Made by a program: the position numbers and the translations under genes. Positions 1-8,080 of a stretch of DNA of 64,000 nt are shown here, piece by piece (position 1 is the stretch's first letter; the number at the start of each line of letters is the position of its first letter). The notes under the pieces were generated by a model, which saw nothing but the letters and a program-made list of their open reading frames with translations, did not search any database and had not been told where the DNA came from. The DNA comes from an uncultured Demequina sp. (lineage in GTDB: Bacteria; Actinomycetota; Actinomycetes; Actinomycetales; Demequinaceae), in NCBI GenBank assembly GCA_937925595.1, contig CALALQ010000493.1:1-64000 (forward strand), read 5' to 3'.

Positions 1-75
1 CTGTCGCAGGCCGGCACCGCCATGCTCGCGCAGGCGAACCAGGCGAACCAGGGCATCCTGCAGCTGCTGCGCTGA
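1..75 (+). CDS. flagellin C-terminus (partial gene)
   Basis: Only the last 24 codons are in the window, ending LAQANQANQGILQLLR before a TGA. This is the D0 C-terminal helix pattern of bacterial flagellins (SQAxxAMLAQANQ...LQLLR), which packs inside the filament and is the export/assembly end of the protein. The rest of the gene lies upstream of the window. A strong hairpin terminator follows 16 bases after the stop. A flagellin beside a plasmid replication block is unexpected. It could be carried by the plasmid or mark a junction with chromosomal DNA. The call rests on a short but characteristic tail. Confidence 0.75.
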   Translation: MSQAGTAMLAQANQANQGILQLLR

Positions 76-91
76 GCCTCTCGCTGACCAC

Positions 92-125
92 AGAGCGCCC
101 CGCACTCCGGTGTGGGGCGCTCTTC
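92..125. terminator. bidirectional hairpin terminator
   Basis: A near-perfect stem of AGAGCGCCCCRCAC and its complement lies between the flagellin stop and the converging gene ending at 136. It can serve both strands. Confidence 0.7.
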
Positions 126-135
126 ATTGGTCGGA

Positions 136-708
136 TCAGAACGGGAGCCAGGCTTCCATCAGGGGCAGCTCCCCGGCTGCGCCGAGACGCAGACCCTTGC
201 GGTCAGCGTCGGCCGCGAGCAGCTGCGCGCCGGCAGCGCCGAACGGGAAGAGGTGCTGGCCCCAGACGACGAGCGTCGGGAGCCCTGCCTCCTTCGCCTT
301 CTCGGCGCAGTTCCACGTTCCTCGGGAGGTGCGTGTGCGGTCCTCCCCCGGCGCCAGGTGGTAGCCGTGGGTCGGGAAGGCGAGGCAGACGTCGGCGCCG
401 AGCATGATCATCTCGGCGTTGCGACGGTGGCCGGCGAGCTTGCAGGTGCGGTGCGGCTTGTCCCACTCGGGGCAGGCGTTAGCATGCTGATCCCACTTGG
501 CGGGGTGTGCCTCCCCCGTCATGCCGATGCGTTCAGCGATGTGGGCGACGAGTCTGTCAGCGCCCACGGCGTCACCGTGGACGAGCACGGACAGACTCGG
601 CGTCGCGCCCAGCAGTGCGAGGGCAGCGTTCAGGGCATCCAGCGTCGTCTGCTCGTTGGTCCAGTCGCGACTGCCAGTCATGAGCACGCGAGCGGCGCCG
701 CCGGTCAC
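136..708 (-). CDS. SLOG-fold (DUF2493/YspA-like) nucleotide-binding protein
   Basis: The chain begins MTGGAARVLMTGSRDW and continues with VLVHGDAVGADRLVA and later HRRNAEMIMLGADVCLAFP. The G-S-R-D and H-G-D-A-x-G-A-D motifs are typical of the small SLOG (Rossmann-like) family often found in actinophages and plasmids, proposed to bind a nucleotide or nucleic-acid-derived ligand. About 190 residues, one domain. The start is a GTG overlapping the upstream stop as GTGA, so translation is coupled to the gene at 705-1139. The exact ligand cannot be read from the sequence. Confidence 0.7.
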   Translation of the reverse strand: MTGGAARVLMTGSRDWTNEQTTLDALNAALALLGATPSLSVLVHGDAVGADRLVAHIAERIGMTGEAHPAKWDQHANACPEWDKPHRTCKLAGHRRNAEMIMLGADVCLAFPTHGYHLAPGEDRTRTSRGTWNCAEKAKEAGLPTLVVWGQHLFPFGAAGAQLLAADADRKGLRLGAAGELPLMEAWLPF

Positions 709-1139
709 GCGACCACGCCCTCGACGGCGCGCTCCCACAGCGGCATGAGGTCATCCCCCAGCTCAGCGGAGAACTCGAGCTGCACACCGAGCCCATAGCC
801 GTTGGTGCCGAACGTCGCCCACCCTGCAGGCGGGTCGAAGTGGTGGCCGGCGCCGATGGCGAGCCAGCGAGCCGAAACGTGCAGCGCACGGGCGAATGCC
901 TGGAACTCGTACGGTGAGCGCGCGTGGTGTGCGGACCGGCTGAGCGAGACCCAGCGGTCCTCGGTGAGACCGGCACCGCGGCGGCTACGGACGAGCCCTG
1001 CCCTACCCAGCATTCGCGTGGCGCGGGTGAGTGCGGTCTCGACGCGGGCCTGGTATGCCAGGTCCGCGGCACGGCGGGCGTTCCGAGCGAAGCGGAGGCG
1101 CTCGACGGCTGCGGGGTCACTGCCAGGGTTGGTGGTCAT
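705..1139 (-). CDS. small protein of unknown function, coupled to the SLOG gene
   Basis: 144 residues. The N-terminal third is Arg/Ala-rich and helical (AVERLRFARNARRAADLAYQ). A mixed C-terminal half follows with W and F residues and an acidic tail. I recognise no family. The ATG has AGGAG about 7 bases upstream. The stop overlaps the GTG of the next gene, so the pair forms one operon. Nothing indicates a membrane segment. Confidence 0.6.
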   Translation of the reverse strand: MTTNPGSDPAAVERLRFARNARRAADLAYQARVETALTRATRMLGRAGLVRSRRGAGLTEDRWVSLSRSAHHARSPYEFQAFARALHVSARWLAIGAGHHFDPPAGWATFGTNGYGLGVQLEFSAELGDDLMPLWERAVEGVVA

Positions 1140-1298
1140 GATCGCTCCTGCGGGCTCGATGGTCTGAAGATGGTGGCGCGGTCTACCGCGCGGGGTCCCA
1201 CCTCATCCCCGACACGGCTCTGCCGTGAACACCGCCTGCCACCATCGCCCGGCGAGTGTGCAGCAGCGCCTCCCCGGTCAAATTGGCTGGTCGACTGA

Positions 1299-1328
1299 TA
1301 AGATTATGCTCATATTCAAGCGTTCTCG
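1299..1328 (+). promoter_or_regulatory. -10 box plus plasmid-wide palindromic element, copy 1
   Basis: GATAAGATTATGC, containing the -10 candidate TAAGAT at 1299-1304, runs into the element GCTCATATTCAAGCG (1308-1322). It sits 17 bases before the gene at 1346. The same GATAAGATTATGC string recurs at 54338. Confidence 0.55.
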
Positions 1329-1345
1329 CGGTGAAAGGTGCTGAC

Positions 1346-1723
1346 ATGAGCAACGATGCGCAGGCCCAAGGGCCTGATCGCGTTCGTAAGACCATCCGCC
1401 TGCACCCAGACACGGCGATGCAGGCGGAGTACTGGCGCAAGCGCCACGGCATGGGCGACTCGGAGTACTACGAGAAAGCTGTCGAGGAGAAGATCGCCCG
1501 CGAGAACGGTCACTACGATCTGCCGACGCTGGAGCAGCAACGCCTGAACCAGCTGATCGACGAGATCCGCGCTTTGTCGACGAACGTCGCGAACCTGGAG
1601 ACGGTCACCGCCAGCGGCTTCGACTCGCTGCTCGGGCTCACACGCGGCGACAACTACCTGCTTGACGACGAGACGGGCGAACTTGCCGGGCTCGACGATC
1701 ACGCATCCTCGCTGGTGGAGTAG
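1346..1723 (+). CDS. small DNA-binding-like protein (possible ribbon-helix-helix)
   Basis: 125 residues. The start MSNDAQAQ was chosen because GAAAGG lies about 8 bases upstream and the promoter element sits just before it; upstream codons in frame run through the element. Residues ~12-45 (VRKTIRLHPDTAMQAEYWRKRHG) have the alternating strand plus helix pattern of RHH accessory proteins. A helical stretch with a possible coiled coil (LIDEIRALSTNVANLETV) follows, then an acidic tail. It heads an operon with 1771 and 2766. Plausible as a relaxosome accessory protein or as the regulator of the palindromic elements, but neither is shown. Confidence 0.6.
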   Translation: MSNDAQAQGPDRVRKTIRLHPDTAMQAEYWRKRHGMGDSEYYEKAVEEKIARENGHYDLPTLEQQRLNQLIDEIRALSTNVANLETVTASGFDSLLGLTRGDNYLLDDETGELAGLDDHASSLVE

Positions 1724-1770
1724 CCCCTCCCCCGCGACGTCACACGCCACGCACACACAGAGGACTCATC

Positions 1771-2769
1771 ATGAGCATGTTCGAGCAGATGCTGGACAAG
1801 CACACCTTGCCCACGTCCGAGGACCTGGACATGACGTTCCCGGTCCGTCGCGAGCCGAAGAAGGACGTGGCGGCACCCACGGATGCGCTCGAGCTCGGTC
1901 AGCACGGCGGCGGCGGCGAAGGCACCCCCGCCGACGCAGAGGGCGTCGTCGATGTAGCCGGGGGCGACAGCGGTCCAGTCCCCCAGCGAGATGAGCCGGA
2001 TGACGGCGAGCACACCGACTCGACAGAGGCGCAGGTACTCGCTCGCGCGACGGCCGCGGCACCGGAGGAAGCGGAAGAAGTCGACGCCGCGGGCGTGACG
2101 GCCGAGGAAGCCCCCGAGGAGGCGGCTGCCGACCCGGAACCCGCCGAAGTCGAGGACGAGGCGCCCACGAGTCCTCAGGACCCCGCAGCCGACCTGCTGG
2201 CGATCGAGGGGACCGATCCCAAAGCCTTCAAGCGTGGGGTGGGGTTCTCCTACGACAAGGGCGTGAAGGACACGACCGTGACTCGCTTCCCGCAGCCGAT
2301 CATCGACAAGCTCCGGCTTCAGCTGGCGGCATCCACGAGCGGCGCTTTCGCCGAGGCGATCTCGGCGCCGGCGCTCATCACAGCCTTTCTGGTCGCGAAC
2401 CTCGGAATCGAATTCAACGTCGACGAGAACACCGCGGCCGCGATCGACGGGTTCCGCACCACGGACCCGCGCCTCCTCGGCATCGAGGAGAAGCTCGAGC
2501 TGGCGCTTGCGAGCATCGACCGTGTCGCGGCGACGAGTCGAGTGGCTGTTGCTCGCGCGACCACCGCGGCGAACGCAGCCGAGACCGTGGAGTACGCGAC
2601 CGCCTACCTGGTGGCCGACCGCGTCGCCGGCCTCAGCACTTCCGACGTCAACGAGACGAACGTCGACGTGACCCAGCCCAAGGCGCTGACGGTACGAGAC
2701 GCCATCCGATCGAGGTCGAAGGCCCAACGTACGATCGAGAAGAACCGCGAAGAACGGAGCACTGCATGA
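1771..2769 (+). CDS. acidic-linker protein of unknown function
   Basis: 332 residues. Residues ~30-145 are disordered and rich in Ala, Glu, Pro and Asp. From ~150 a folded part begins (KAFKRGVGFSYDKGVKDTTV), followed by helical segments and a basic C-terminus (RSRSKAQRTIEKNREE). No recognised domain. GAGGAC lies just upstream of the ATG. Its stop overlaps the next start as ATGA, giving a coupled operon with 2766-3020. A scaffold-like or DNA-processing accessory role would be inference. Confidence 0.6.
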   Translation: MSMFEQMLDKHTLPTSEDLDMTFPVRREPKKDVAAPTDALELGQHGGGGEGTPADAEGVVDVAGGDSGPVPQRDEPDDGEHTDSTEAQVLARATAAAPEEAEEVDAAGVTAEEAPEEAAADPEPAEVEDEAPTSPQDPAADLLAIEGTDPKAFKRGVGFSYDKGVKDTTVTRFPQPIIDKLRLQLAASTSGAFAEAISAPALITAFLVANLGIEFNVDENTAAAIDGFRTTDPRLLGIEEKLELALASIDRVAATSRVAVARATTAANAAETVEYATAYLVADRVAGLSTSDVNETNVDVTQPKALTVRDAIRSRSKAQRTIEKNREERSTA

Positions 2770-3020
2770 GCAGCGACCAGAACGAGAACCAGCTGCGACA
2801 GCAGAGCGCCGACCCGGGCTTCCTTCCGGTGGCGGCCGCGGATGTGCGCGCAGCCGAAGAGAAGGCGGACTGGAGCCGCGACCTCCTGCATCGCGAGGAA
2901 GCGGCGCTGGAGTCGGCGCGAGAAGCCGGCCAGGACACCTCAGCGCTCGCTCAGCGCGTCGAGAGCGCCCGGATGGACCTGGAGGTCGCTGAAGCGTTCC
3001 AAGACGCCCTGGAGGGCTGA
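2766..3020 (+). CDS. small helical protein, last gene of the 1.3-3.0 kb operon
   Basis: 84 residues, almost entirely helix-forming and charged (RAAEEKADWSRDLLHREEAALESAREAG), consistent with a short coiled coil. No Cys, no membrane segment. ATGA overlap with the upstream gene; a GC-rich hairpin terminator follows within 25 bases. Function unknown. Confidence 0.6.
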   Translation: MSSDQNENQLRQQSADPGFLPVAAADVRAAEEKADWSRDLLHREEAALESAREAGQDTSALAQRVESARMDLEVAEAFQDALEG

Positions 3021-3041
3021 GAGCGCCGCAGGCGATACGAG

Positions 3042-3072
3042 AAACCCCCCGGGTACCACGCCGGGGGGTTTT
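3042..3072 (+). terminator. intrinsic terminator
   Basis: AAACCCCCCGG pairs with CCGGGGGGTTTT, ending in a T run on the plus strand. It closes the 1346-3020 operon. Confidence 0.85.
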
Positions 3073-3261
3073 CCGTTCCGCTAAAGAGGCGGATCCAGTT
3101 TGCAAAGCCATGCAACTCAGGTTCGAGTGTGAGTTTAGCGCCAGCACGACCGGATAGTCGTTAGAACGAGGTCGCGTCGCCGGCACGGCGACGCAGGGGC
3201 TGCCGCCTCACGGTCTACGCCCGTGAGTTGCCGTCGAGGGAAGTGGTGGCGGACGCAAAAG

Positions 3262-3296
3262 AAGAACCCCCGCGCCGGATGGCGACGGGGGTTCTT
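3262..3296 (-). terminator. intrinsic terminator for the fic operon
   Basis: AAGAACCCCCGCGCC pairs with GGCGACGGGGGTTCTT, immediately 3' of the Fic gene on the minus strand. The 3073-3261 stretch before it holds no convincing gene. Confidence 0.7.
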
Positions 3297-3303
3297 GATG
3301 AGG

Positions 3304-4071
3304 TCACAGCTCAGGGCTGTCGTCGAACATTGTCGGAGGCTCAGGCAGGTCGTCATTGACGGCGAGCTCAGGAAACCTGCGGCGCATCGCTTCGTGGCGT
3401 GCGACGCTGCTGGCGGCCGACGCGCCGGTGGCGAGGTACAGCCCGGAGTCGAGCGGATCCAGGCCGTCCAGCGGGGGCTGCAGCGCTCGTCGAAGGATCG
3501 GCTCGAACGCAGCACCGTCAGCCTCGTTGAACGAACGGATCGAAGCGAGCAGGTGGTCATGGGTGTCGATGTTGCGCCAGGCGAGCTTCCGACCTGACAC
3601 CGCCGCCACCTGATCCAGGAATGCGCGCTGAGTCCGCCCGTTGCCCTCTCGGAACGGATGGATGTAGTTCACCTTCTCCAGCAGGGACGCCCCCTGCCTG
3701 ATGAATGTCTGATCGTCGATGTCGGGAAGGAGCAGCCCCGACTCACCGAGCCAGCCGAAAGTGTCGTCTGCCGCGGTGTGGATCAGGGAAAACGGAAGGA
3801 AGTGAGACGTTCCCTTGGCGATCTCCACCGTGCGAAGCTGCCCGGCCCACTCGAAGATGTCCTGAAACAGCCGGCGGTGAGTCTCCTGAAGCCGGGTGAG
3901 ATCGAACGACCCCTCGATCGGGTCGCGCACGAGCTCGACGCGTCGGCCGAACGTGAGCCGGTACTCAGCCTCGGTCAGCTCTCGCTGAGTGCGCAGGCCG
4001 AGTCGATTGCGGAGGACGCTGCTGTCCGGGTAGGTGTACGGGTCGACGAACTCATCATCGCGGGTGGGCAA
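3304..4071 (-). CDS. Fic-domain toxin (AMPylase family)
   Basis: 255 residues with the full Fic signature HPFREGNGRT at residues 138-147. The His is the catalytic base, Glu coordinates Mg and the Arg contacts ATP phosphate. Fic proteins transfer AMP (or a related moiety) from a nucleotide to target hydroxyls; in FicT/VbhT toxins the targets are often gyrase and topoisomerase IV. The start appears to be a TTG overlapping the antitoxin's 3' end, since the only in-frame ATG/GTG choices lie inside the fold. The overlap with 4055-4324 matches the standard antitoxin-toxin order. Likely a plasmid addiction module. The actual target is unknown. Confidence 0.85.
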   Translation of the reverse strand: MPTRDDEFVDPYTYPDSSVLRNRLGLRTQRELTEAEYRLTFGRRVELVRDPIEGSFDLTRLQETHRRLFQDIFEWAGQLRTVEIAKGTSHFLPFSLIHTAADDTFGWLGESGLLLPDIDDQTFIRQGASLLEKVNYIHPFREGNGRTQRAFLDQVAAVSGRKLAWRNIDTHDHLLASIRSFNEADGAAFEPILRRALQPPLDGLDPLDSGLYLATGASAASSVARHEAMRRRFPELAVNDDLPEPPTMFDDSPEL

Positions 4072-4324
4072 AGTCAGCCTTTACGTTCGCGATGTAGTCC
4101 TCGATCGAGATCTTGCCCTCGACATAGTCGCGGATTGCGTCCACGGCCGTCGGCGACGGCTTCATGTCCTCGAGCGCCCAGCTGGCGATCGTGTCGATCG
4201 CCAAGTCGCGACGACCCTCGAAAGTGTTGATGAGGGATCTGTGGGCAAGGAGGTTGTGCCGGATCTTGAGCTGATCCTCGGCGGTGAGATGCGGCAGGCG
4301 CCGCATCGGTTCGGGTCGCTTCAT
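4055..4324 (-). CDS. Fic antitoxin, VbhA/FicA-like
   Basis: 89 residues starting MKRPEPMRRLPHL, with GGAGG 8 bases upstream of the ATG. A helix carrying NTFEGRRDLA provides the Glu-Gly pair of class I Fic inhibitors, where the Glu blocks the ATP gamma-phosphate site. The usual Ser/Thr four residues before that Glu is not in place here, so the motif is slightly divergent. It precedes and overlaps the Fic gene, as in vbhA-vbhT. Upstream (4347-4361) lies a sequence resembling the partition palindromes, a possible regulatory link. Confidence 0.75.
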   Translation of the reverse strand: MKRPEPMRRLPHLTAEDQLKIRHNLLAHRSLINTFEGRRDLAIDTIASWALEDMKPSPTAVDAIRDYVEGKISIEDYIANVKADFAHPR

Positions 4325-4346
4325 CGAGGGCACCTCCTTCGCAGAC

Positions 4347-4361
4347 TGAATGGTTCTATTC
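4347..4361. promoter_or_regulatory. partition-site-like sequence in the fic promoter region
   Basis: TGAATGGTTCTATTC differs by one base from the TGAACGGTTCTATT copies at 8104 and 8195. It lies about 25-40 bases before the antitoxin start. The rest of 4362-4641 holds no gene that I can support, only short CTACAG repeats near 4600-4635. Confidence 0.45.
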
Positions 4362-4641
4362 TCCCAGAACGGGACCGATTTTGGATGGGTTCGTCGACAT
4401 CTCGTGAGAAACCTCACCCCGCCCCCGGAGGTGGCAACGCCGCCTCCCACGAGCGCCATCGGAGGATGCGAAAGCGCCGGATGCGTTCAGCGCTGAGCGC
4501 CCGCCACTCCCCCGAAAACGACCTGCGCCATGAGGAAAAGCCCACCCGAGCGGCTGGGTTTGCGCCGAGGCCGTCTGTGGTCACCTCTGTAGGTATTCAG
4601 ATCTACAGGTAGTGCTACAGGAAAGTACTACAGGGTGAAAG

Positions 4642-4650
4642 TTATCCACA
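4642..4650 (+). promoter_or_regulatory. DnaA box
   Basis: TTATCCACA is the perfect consensus DnaA box, 55 bases before the first iteron. It marks the host-initiator entry point of the origin. Confidence 0.75.
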
Positions 4651-4704
4651 GCCCGAGATGCGGCTCCCCGACTGGGATCCGAGCCCCTCGACGACCGCGA
4701 CTGC

Positions 4705-5367
4705 GCCATCAGATGACCCCAGAACCGCTACCAAATGACCCCGGCAGCGCCACCAGATGATCCCGAATCGCTACCAAATGATCCCGGGAAACCCGGGGAC
4801 ATCTGCTGGCGGCATATGGCGGTATCGGGAAGCACGTCGGCGCAGCCCGAGGCTTGCGTGCCGAGCGCAGAGGCGCCACATTTTGTCCCCACTCCCCCGA
4901 GCTCGTTCCGAGCGCGGCAGCGCCACCAAATGTCCCCGCTGTCGTGGGTACATTTGGTGGCGGAGCGGGTGCGGGCGACGAGCCTCGGCGCGCCACCAAA
5001 TGTCCCCAGATCCCGAGCGCGGCAGCGCCACCAGATGACCCCGACTGATCGACGCGAGCCCGCCACCAGATGACCCGGGTCGCGTCGCGATCAGCGCCAC
5101 CAAATGTCCCCATCGGGGCGACGATCGGCGCCACCAAATGACCCCGGACCGAGGCCAGCCTGATGCGCCACCAAATGACCCCATCTGGCCGAGCGAGATG
5201 CGCCACCAAATGACCCCGCTTCAGCGCAGAGGCGCGCCACCAGATGACCCCACGATGCGCGAGCGACCGCCACCAAATGACCCCACTCCCCCACGTCGAC
5301 GAGGGGTGGGAGCGCGTGCGCCACCAAATGTCCCCACGGGCGGCGATGGGCGCCACAAGAACACCCC
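4705..5367. repeat. iteron array, replication origin (oriV)
   Basis: About 17 copies of a 16-mer, consensus GCCACCAAATGWCCCC. Starts on the plus strand: 4705, 4727, 4749, 4770, 4875 (degenerate), 4922, 4992, 5027, 5062, 5096, 5130, 5167, 5202, 5236, 5269, 5320 and 5352 (degenerate). One inverted copy lies at 4946-4960. From 5027 to 5269 the spacing is 33-37 bp, close to three helical turns, which places initiators on one face. Position 12 is A or T and position 8 is A or G. With the DnaA box and the adjacent RepA this is an iteron-regulated origin. Open frames across it are repeat artefacts. Confidence 0.88.
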
Positions 5368-5397
5368 ACCGCGGAGCGGGGTGTCAGATGCCGACCG

Positions 5398-6429
5398 TCA
5401 GGACGCGGCGGGCTTTCCTTCGACTGCCTTCAGCCGCTTGTTCGAGCGGACGTGGGTGAGCGACGGGTAGAGCATGAGGTAGTCGTCCTTGGCCTCAGCG
5501 CGCAGCTGCGGGTAGACGAGCTGGACTTCCTCGAGGGCGCTCTTGAAAGCGGCCTTGAACGCCCGTAGGCGGCCGTACTGAGCGCCGAACTGGTTGTTCA
5601 GGTCCTCCCACTTGATCCGGGTGACCCTCTCGAGGTAGTAGACCCGGTGGGTGGCCCACAGGTAAATGTCGATGCGCAGGCTGCTGCCGCCGAGAGCACG
5701 CAGCGTCTTCAGGTCGACGGGCACCGGCGCGTCGATGATCGACTTGAAGAACTCTTGCGACAGGGTCACTTCCGAGCTCCAGAGCCCTTCCTGGTCGTCA
5801 CGGTTGTTCCCGGCGAACCAGAGGGCGACGCTGTTGGCGATCTGGAAGTAGTGCTCGGCGACGCCGTGCCCGGCTTCGTTGGACGCAAGACCTGACACCT
5901 GCAGGCGCGCGCCGAAGAGGGCCGCCAGCTGCGACTTGACGATGTTGGCGTTGCGGCCGCTGTACTCGACATCGAGCTTCGACAGGAACGAGCGCATGCT
6001 GCTGCCGAGGTCGATGACGGGACTCTGCGTGCGCACAGCCTCGGTTGCGACGTAAGTCAGAGCCAGTCGCGGGTAGACCCCGTAGGGGTAGCGCGAGATG
6101 CGCGAGCCGTCGGACTGCGTCAGCAGGGCCGGTTGCATCGTCAGGACGATGTTGCCGTTGCGGCGCTCGTAGTACGGGATCTCCCCCGGGTTGCGCATCG
6201 GCACCGCCACCTGAGCGAACAGACGCGCGGAGTATCCGAGGTTCTGATCGAGGAAGGTCTTGGTCGGGTCAGTCTCACGGTCGTGGCCGAACGCCACGAG
6301 CTTGGCGCGCATGTGAGGGTTGCGGACCTTGACACCGAAGGGCGTCACCGGCGCGACGTTCGAGGGCAGTTCGAGCTTCGTGCTCGGCTGCTCGGATGCT
6401 TCGTCTGAAGCAGGAGTCTTGTCAGACAT
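5398..6429 (-). CDS. repA: plasmid replication initiator, RepA_C family
   Basis: 343 residues. The start MSDKTPASDE was chosen because AGGACAGGACT lies just upstream and the N-terminal 30 residues are a typical disordered leader. The C-terminal half contains DIYLWATHRVYYLERVTRIK followed by WEDLNNQFGAQYGRLRAF, the hallmark of the 'plasmid encoded RepA' family found on many high-GC plasmids, in which winged-helix domains bind iterons and open the origin. The 16-bp iteron array begins about 30 bases past its stop. No frameshift; the length is normal for the family. Confidence 0.88.
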   Translation of the reverse strand: MSDKTPASDEASEQPSTKLELPSNVAPVTPFGVKVRNPHMRAKLVAFGHDRETDPTKTFLDQNLGYSARLFAQVAVPMRNPGEIPYYERRNGNIVLTMQPALLTQSDGSRISRYPYGVYPRLALTYVATEAVRTQSPVIDLGSSMRSFLSKLDVEYSGRNANIVKSQLAALFGARLQVSGLASNEAGHGVAEHYFQIANSVALWFAGNNRDDQEGLWSSEVTLSQEFFKSIIDAPVPVDLKTLRALGGSSLRIDIYLWATHRVYYLERVTRIKWEDLNNQFGAQYGRLRAFKAAFKSALEEVQLVYPQLRAEAKDDYLMLYPSLTHVRSNKRLKAVEGKPAAS

Positions 6430-6526
6430 CTGCGAGTCCTGTCCTGGGTGGCTTTGCGATCGGCGACGCAAACGGGCAAGGCCCGGGTGGTACTGCGTCG
6501 TTGCTCATTGTTCCGGGGACAGCGGA

Positions 6527-6561
6527 AGTGGTCGGGCGTTCGCTCGGCGTGTCCGACCACT
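6527..6561 (-). terminator. hairpin after parB
   Basis: AGTGGTCGG and CCGACCACT form a stem 16 bases beyond the parB stop on the minus strand. Confidence 0.5.
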
Positions 6562-6576
6562 CCCCCGGCTGACCAG

Positions 6577-7074
6577 TTAGCTGTTGGACGAGCGTCCGGT
6601 GCGGAAAGTGCCTTCGTTGAGCGGGAAGGGCCTGCCCTCGTTGTACTTGTCACGAAGCCGTTGCAGCTCACGCTCGACGCCGGCCTCGACGATCGCAGCC
6701 CAGGTGCGGTGACCGTCCTCATAGCGGCCGGTCCACAGGACCGCCGTCTCCGCCTCCTTCTTCAGGTCTTCGCGGATGTAGGCCGTCACGTTCTTGCGCA
6801 CAGGCGCGGCGGACGCGGACTGGGTGACCGCCGGGGCGTGCGTGGGTGCGGCTGGCGGAACCGGCTGCTGCACGGGAAAGTGCGCGACGTTGCCGCCAGC
6901 AACCTCCTGAGCGCTCGGCTGCTGGGCCGTGTGTGTCTGTGCGGGGACCTGAGAGGCGACCGGCTGTGCGACGCTCTCGTCCGCCGGCGTGATGGCGATC
7001 GGCTCGAACTCGGGCTTCAGCGGGACGGTTGCAAAGCCGTCCCGGGTCGGCGCTTGACGACGAGGCTTGCTCAC
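6577..7074 (-). CDS. parB: small ParB-like centromere-binding protein
   Basis: 165 residues. The first ~95 are a low-complexity Pro/Ala/Gln/Val leader. The last ~70 (KNVTAYIREDLKKEAETAVLW...) fit a small RHH-type DNA-binding domain like those of actinobacterial plasmid partition proteins. It starts with GTG overlapping the parA stop (GTGA), the classic parAB arrangement. It is expected to bind the GAACGGTTC palindromes upstream of parA and to bring ParA to DNA. It lacks the larger CTPase domain of chromosomal ParB, so it is the type Ib/small-ParB style. Confidence 0.75.
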   Translation of the reverse strand: MSKPRRQAPTRDGFATVPLKPEFEPIAITPADESVAQPVASQVPAQTHTAQQPSAQEVAGGNVAHFPVQQPVPPAAPTHAPAVTQSASAAPVRKNVTAYIREDLKKEAETAVLWTGRYEDGHRTWAAIVEAGVERELQRLRDKYNEGRPFPLNEGTFRTGRSSNS

Positions 7075-7976
7075 GCGACCTGCTCCTTCGCCTTGTCGAG
7101 GAAGCGCGCGATGTAGGTGCGAGCAAGGGCATCGAACACTGCGACCGACTGTCGGCCCTTCAGGTCGTTCCAGGCGGTGAGTGAGGCGGCAGCGCTGTCC
7201 GCTTCACCGAAGCGAGTCCACTCGGGGATGTAGCGAGGGATCAGACCGGTCTGGCTGTCTTCCGAACGGGTGAGCTTGTACTTGCCCGTGAGTCGCCAGA
7301 CGAGATCGCCGAACTCCTCCCGGATGTTCGCGGCCTGGAACTCCTCCTCACTGAGCTGAGCGCGGTAGCGAGTGATAATCACTCCCCCGACATGGAGGTC
7401 AGGGTTCGCCAGGTCGGACGCGTGCTGCTCGACGAAGGCGCGGACGCGAAGGGCACCCTCGAAGGCGTCGTACGCGGCAGTGACTGGAATGAGCGTGGTG
7501 TGAGCTGCGGTCATCGACATCTGCGTGAGCGGCCCGAGCGTGGGCTGAGTGTCGATCAGGACGACGTCGTAGGACTCTTCAAGCCATCCGCCACTGAGCG
7601 CCTTCCGAAGACGACGGTTCGAGCCGAGGACGGCAGCTTCGCTCTCGCGGTTCACGAGGTCCTGACGCGACGGCAGCACGTCGATCATCTGAGCCTCTGG
7701 AGTCGGTTCGTTGGTCTCGTCGTTGATCCAGCGACACGCGATCGTGTGTCCGTGGCCGGCGGCCTCCGCGTCGGCCTTGATGACCTCGGAGACGCTCACA
7801 TACAGATTGCTGCGATCGAGCTTGATGCCAAGTCGCCGGGTGGCGTTGGCCTGCGGGTCCATGTCGACGACGAGGACGCGCTTCCCTGCTCGAGCGAGAG
7901 CCGCTGCGAGGTGCACGACCACTTGGCTCTTCGCGACGCCTCCCTTGTCGTTAGCGATGACGGAGATGTGAGTCAC
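7071..7976 (-). CDS. parA: ParA-type partition ATPase
   Basis: 301 residues from a GTG start (MTHISVIAND) with GGAGGGG about 10 bases upstream; longer in-frame starts would cross the centromere. The deviant Walker A KGGVAKS sits at residues 11-17, VVDMDPQANATRRLG follows as the A'/switch region, and VVLIDTQPTLG is Walker B. ParA dimers on the nucleoid move the ParB-loaded plasmid. No N-terminal HTH is present, so autoregulation, if any, is by ParB on the upstream palindromes. Confidence 0.9.
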   Translation of the reverse strand: MTHISVIANDKGGVAKSQVVVHLAAALARAGKRVLVVDMDPQANATRRLGIKLDRSNLYVSVSEVIKADAEAAGHGHTIACRWINDETNEPTPEAQMIDVLPSRQDLVNRESEAAVLGSNRRLRKALSGGWLEESYDVVLIDTQPTLGPLTQMSMTAAHTTLIPVTAAYDAFEGALRVRAFVEQHASDLANPDLHVGGVIITRYRAQLSEEEFQAANIREEFGDLVWRLTGKYKLTRSEDSQTGLIPRYIPEWTRFGEADSAAASLTAWNDLKGRQSVAVFDALARTYIARFLDKAKEQVA

Positions 7977-8080
7977 GGTGGTTGCCCCTCCACAAGATCG
8001 AAGTCGTGGCGCCGGCATGGTGTCCGACGTCCCCACTATCGCGCGCGCGACGCGCCACTCCCCCGATGACACGCGGTAAT

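Noticed and set aside
1699..3186. 495-residue minus-strand frame
   Set aside because: Shadow of the 1771-3020 operon, Arg-rich, runs through a terminator.
3073..3261. Possible RNA gene or oriT between the 3.0 kb terminator and the fic terminator
   Set aside because: A CTCACGG/CCGTGAG hairpin is visible near 3210, but no cloverleaf, nic-like sequence or promoter supports a call.
4709..5356. Open frames over the iteron region with repeated GHLVA/IWWR segments
   Set aside because: The repeats are translations of the 16-bp iterons; no ribosome site and no folded composition.
4705..5367. CRISPR array
   Set aside because: Repeat is only 16 bp, variable, with one inverted copy and uneven gaps; no cas genes. 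It fits an iteron origin.
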